NCBI GenBank assembly: GCA_041487355.1
Contig: JBGPND010000214.1
Coordinates: 1-8,973 of the forward strand
Direction: 5' to 3'
DNA: 8,973 nt
Source: JAMXLO01 sp041487355
GTDB lineage: Bacteria > Pseudomonadota > Alphaproteobacteria > Acetobacterales > Acetobacteraceae
The position numbers and the translations under genes were made by a program. Positions 6,958-8,973 of the stretch are shown piece after piece (position 1 is the first letter of the stretch; the number at the start of each line of letters is the position of its first letter). Under the pieces are notes generated by a model that saw nothing but the letters and a program-made list of their open reading frames with translations, had not been told where the DNA came from and made no database searches.

Positions 6958-7863
6958 TTACTGGGCCGTGCCGAACTGGTGGAAGTCCATGAAGCTCAGG
7001 TCGACCTTGTCCCTGAATGTCTCCGGAGAAAACGCCGACAGCGTGGCGAGCAGGACTTCCAGGTCGTGCCGCATGAGCGGGTCGCGGCCGCCGATCGCAT
7101 CGAGGGTTGCGCGCACGGCATGCGCGTAGCCCTCGGGATGGCCGACCAGCAGGCTGCCGAGCTGGCTTCCGTACTCGCTGTCCCAGGACCATCGTCCATC
7201 GAGAATGGCACGCACCGCACCGAGCTTGGGGCCATGGTAGTGCAGTATGGCGATATCCTCGGCCGGTCCCCAATACGGCTTCCAGTTGAACCTCGGGTCG
7301 AGCCGATCCCATGCGCCGCGGTAGAATTCGTTGTAGGCGATCTGGTCCCTGTGGCTCGGTCCCCTGCACTCCATCATGTCGAGTGCATAGGCGATGAACC
7401 GCTCGAAGTCGGCCTTCAGCGCCGGCACGTTGATGACCATCACGCCGGTGTTGACATAGTTCCAGTTGTCCTGGCGGAACTCCGGCGCGCAGGCGAAGCA
7501 GGCAGGCCGCACGTCGCCCAGCTTCGGATCGGACATGAACACCACGTCGCAATCAGTATAGAGGACGAACTGGTCGGTGTTCTCCAGCAGGCAGATCATC
7601 GAGCGCAGCCAGTGCCCCAGGAGTGCGGTGCTGTAGCGCCCGCGCGCCTCCAGCTCGGCGATGCGTTGCTCGAATGGCGGATGCACGGTCAGGACCCGCA
7701 CGCCATGCGATTCCATCCAGGCGGTGAGAGCGCATGGCTGCCCAGCATACAGCAGGGTCGGTTCGAGGGTGGTCCTTTGCAAAGCGGAAAGCGTCGCCAG
7801 CCTGGCGTGCCAGCCGACCTCACTTCTGGCACCGGCTTCGTTGATCGCGAAATACCACTTCAC
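6958..7863 (-). CDS. GT8-like glycosyltransferase
   Basis: The 301-residue protein has the marks of a GT-A, GT8-type retaining transferase using a nucleotide sugar. These are a DXD metal site (Asp104-Cys-Asp106 in QFVLYTDCDVVFMSD), NTGVMVINVPAL at 138-148, DQIAYNEFY at 173-181 and HYHGPK at 208-213, matching the conserved N-x-G, D-Q and H-x-x-G-x-K positions of the family. No signal peptide or membrane segment is seen, so it should be cytoplasmic. It starts at GTG 7863 with a strong ribosome-binding site eight bases upstream. The gene ends 65 bp before the large glycosyltransferase, on the same strand and with no evident terminator between, so the two are probably one operon. They may add successive sugars to the same glycan. 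The exact sugar is unknown. Confidence 0.85.
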   Translation of the reverse strand: MKWYFAINEAGARSEVGWHARLATLSALQRTTLEPTLLYAGQPCALTAWMESHGVRVLTVHPPFEQRIAELEARGRYSTALLGHWLRSMICLLENTDQFVLYTDCDVVFMSDPKLGDVRPACFACAPEFRQDNWNYVNTGVMVINVPALKADFERFIAYALDMMECRGPSHRDQIAYNEFYRGAWDRLDPRFNWKPYWGPAEDIAILHYHGPKLGAVRAILDGRWSWDSEYGSQLGSLLVGHPEGYAHAVRATLDAIGGRDPLMRHDLEVLLATLSAFSPETFRDKVDLSFMDFHQFGTAQ

Positions 7864-7871
7864 CAGAATGA

Positions 7872-7878
7872 CTCTTCC
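7872..7878 (-). promoter_or_regulatory. Ribosome binding site of the GT8-like gene
   Basis: On the minus strand GGAAGAG lies eight bases before GTG 7863 and decides this start. No ATG lies close by in the same frame upstream. Confidence 0.65.
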
Positions 7879-7949
7879 GTCCGCATATCGCCGTGATCGC
7901 CCGAGCCAACGCGCGGGTGTTCGGCCGATCTTGCGGTCGCTTGGCTTTA

Positions 7950-8973
7950 TCAGTTGTTAACCAGGCGCTGGCCAGCCTTGCGCGTGTTGTCCACGACGAT
8001 GCGCGGGGACGGGAGGTCGCCTGACAGGCGGCGGATCGCGTCCGCCAGGGCCGCCTGCGTCAGCGGCTTGGCCACTACCGGAAATTCGGCGCCGGCCTCG
8101 GCAAGCGTGTCGCTGTAGCCGGACACCAGCACCATCGGCAGTTCCGGATAGCGCCGGCGAACCTCGCGGGCGAGCTGCAGGCCGTTCATGCCGTCGGGCA
8201 TGACGATGTCCGAGATGACGACGTCGATGAATTCACCCTCAGCCCTGAGCCGGTCGAGTGCCGCCTGCGCGCGGTTCACCGTCTCAACGACAGAGCCGAG
8301 GCCACGCAGCATCTCGACGGTGATCTCGGCGACTTCGGGATTGTCCTCGACGAGCAGGATCCTGCGGGCGCCGAGACCGGGTGCAACCGGGTGGGGCAGG
8401 GCTTCCGTCGCCGCACGATCCACCTGTCTGGAAGTGCGTGGCAGATGGATGCGAACGCAGGTGCCCGTCCCCGGCTGACTCTCCAGTTCTATCGCGCCAC
8501 CCGACTGCCGCACGAAGCCGTAGACCTGGCTCAGGCCGAGCCCGGTGCCGCGACCGACGTCCTTGGTCGTGAAGAAGGGCTCGAAGGCGCGGGCAGCGAC
8601 GTCCGGAGACATGCCGTGGCCGCTGTCCGTCAGCGTGATGGCGACAAAGTCGCCGCGGAGTTCCGGTGCGTCCGGCAGTTCGTCGGCGAAGACCTTGACA
8701 TTCCGCGCGGTCAGCTCGAGCCGCCCGCCATCCTGCATCGCGTCCCTGGAGTTCACCGCCACGTTGAGCAGGGCGATCTCCAGCTCGCCTGGATCGATCT
8801 CGATGGGCCACAGATCATCGGCAATCTGACAGTGGAACTCGATATCGTCTCGCAACGACGTCTTCAGCAGCTCGACCAGGCGTGGCATGTCGGCTCCGAG
8901 ATCGATCGGCTGCGGACAGAGCAGACGCCGCCGTGAGAAGGAGAGCAGGCGCTGGGTCAGTTCGGCGCCACGC
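7950..8973 (-). CDS. Hybrid histidine kinase with C-terminal receiver domain (5' end outside window)
   Basis: The frame is open through the right edge, so only the last ~340 residues are seen; the sensor part and the phosphorylated histidine lie outside. The visible start (RGAELTQRLLSFSRR) is the end of the dimerisation helix pair. The ATP-binding domain follows: N box LNVAVNSRDAM (Asn74 of the visible part), G1 DSGHGM (116-121), F box FEPFFTTK and G2 GRGTGLGLSQVYGF (about 140-153). The receiver domain starts near residue 204, with Glu209/Asp210, the phospho-acceptor Asp255 (VISDIVMPDG), Ser284 (VLVSGYSD) and Lys302 (VAKPLTQ). All key residues are present, so both domains should work. This kinase-receiver type usually lacks a DNA-binding output and passes phosphate to another protein or uses its receiver to control the kinase. 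The gene ends 86 bp before the GT8-like gene; a role in controlling it is only a guess. Confidence 0.93.
   Translation of the reverse strand, partial: RGAELTQRLLSFSRRRLLCPQPIDLGADMPRLVELLKTSLRDDIEFHCQIADDLWPIEIDPGELEIALLNVAVNSRDAMQDGGRLELTARNVKVFADELPDAPELRGDFVAITLTDSGHGMSPDVAARAFEPFFTTKDVGRGTGLGLSQVYGFVRQSGGAIELESQPGTGTCVRIHLPRTSRQVDRAATEALPHPVAPGLGARRILLVEDNPEVAEITVEMLRGLGSVVETVNRAQAALDRLRAEGEFIDVVISDIVMPDGMNGLQLAREVRRRYPELPMVLVSGYSDTLAEAGAEFPVVAKPLTQAALADAIRRLSGDLPSPRIVVDNTRKAGQRLVNN

Noticed and set aside
7905..7956. Possible terminator between the kinase and the GT8-like gene
   Set aside because: AGCCAA and TTGGCT can pair, but the loop is over 30 bases and no T-run follows on the minus strand.
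8391..8936. 181-residue plus-strand frame opposite the histidine kinase
   Set aside because: It is a shadow of a gene with intact kinase and receiver motifs and has no recognisable domain.

Overview
The window is GC-rich, densely coding DNA whose identifiable genes all lie on the minus strand. GC bias in third positions makes long mirror ORFs on the plus strand. Codon use, the IS types and the glycosyltransferase architecture suggest an alphaproteobacterium, perhaps in the Acetobacteraceae/Rhodospirillales. That placement is inference from sequence style, not from a marker gene.

Layout from left to right. Positions 1-129 are the end of an IS21-family insertion sequence that continues outside the window. 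It is inserted into, and truncates, an IS66-like transposase gene (130-622). Next comes nadE (766-2808), a full-length glutamine-dependent NAD+ synthetase and the clearest housekeeping gene here. Upstream of nadE lies an imperfect palindromic, MITE-like repeat of about 300 bp (2951-3249). One outer arm of it may supply the -35 box of a nadE promoter. Beyond it is a degenerate hicAB toxin-antitoxin pair: hicA carries a one-base frameshift, and hicB is short and lacks the usual C-terminal DNA-binding part.

The right half holds two glycosyltransferase genes and a signalling gene. The 1007/1008-residue multidomain protein (3869-6892) has an N-terminal TPR-like segment, two related beta-type modules, a GT2 domain and a GT4-like domain. 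It is preceded by a GT8-like transferase (6958-7863). Upstream of both is the 3' part of a hybrid histidine kinase with a C-terminal receiver domain (7950 to the window edge). The two glycosyltransferases are 65 bp apart and probably act together on a surface polysaccharide or a glycoprotein glycan. The kinase is 86 bp upstream, so a link to them is possible but not shown.

I found no rRNA, tRNA, CRISPR array, phage module or recognisable defence cluster beyond the decayed hicAB. The least ordinary items are the architecture of the large glycosyltransferase, with its duplicated module and altered GT4 motif, and the palindromic repeat beside nadE. I do not see convincing evidence of a wholly new system.
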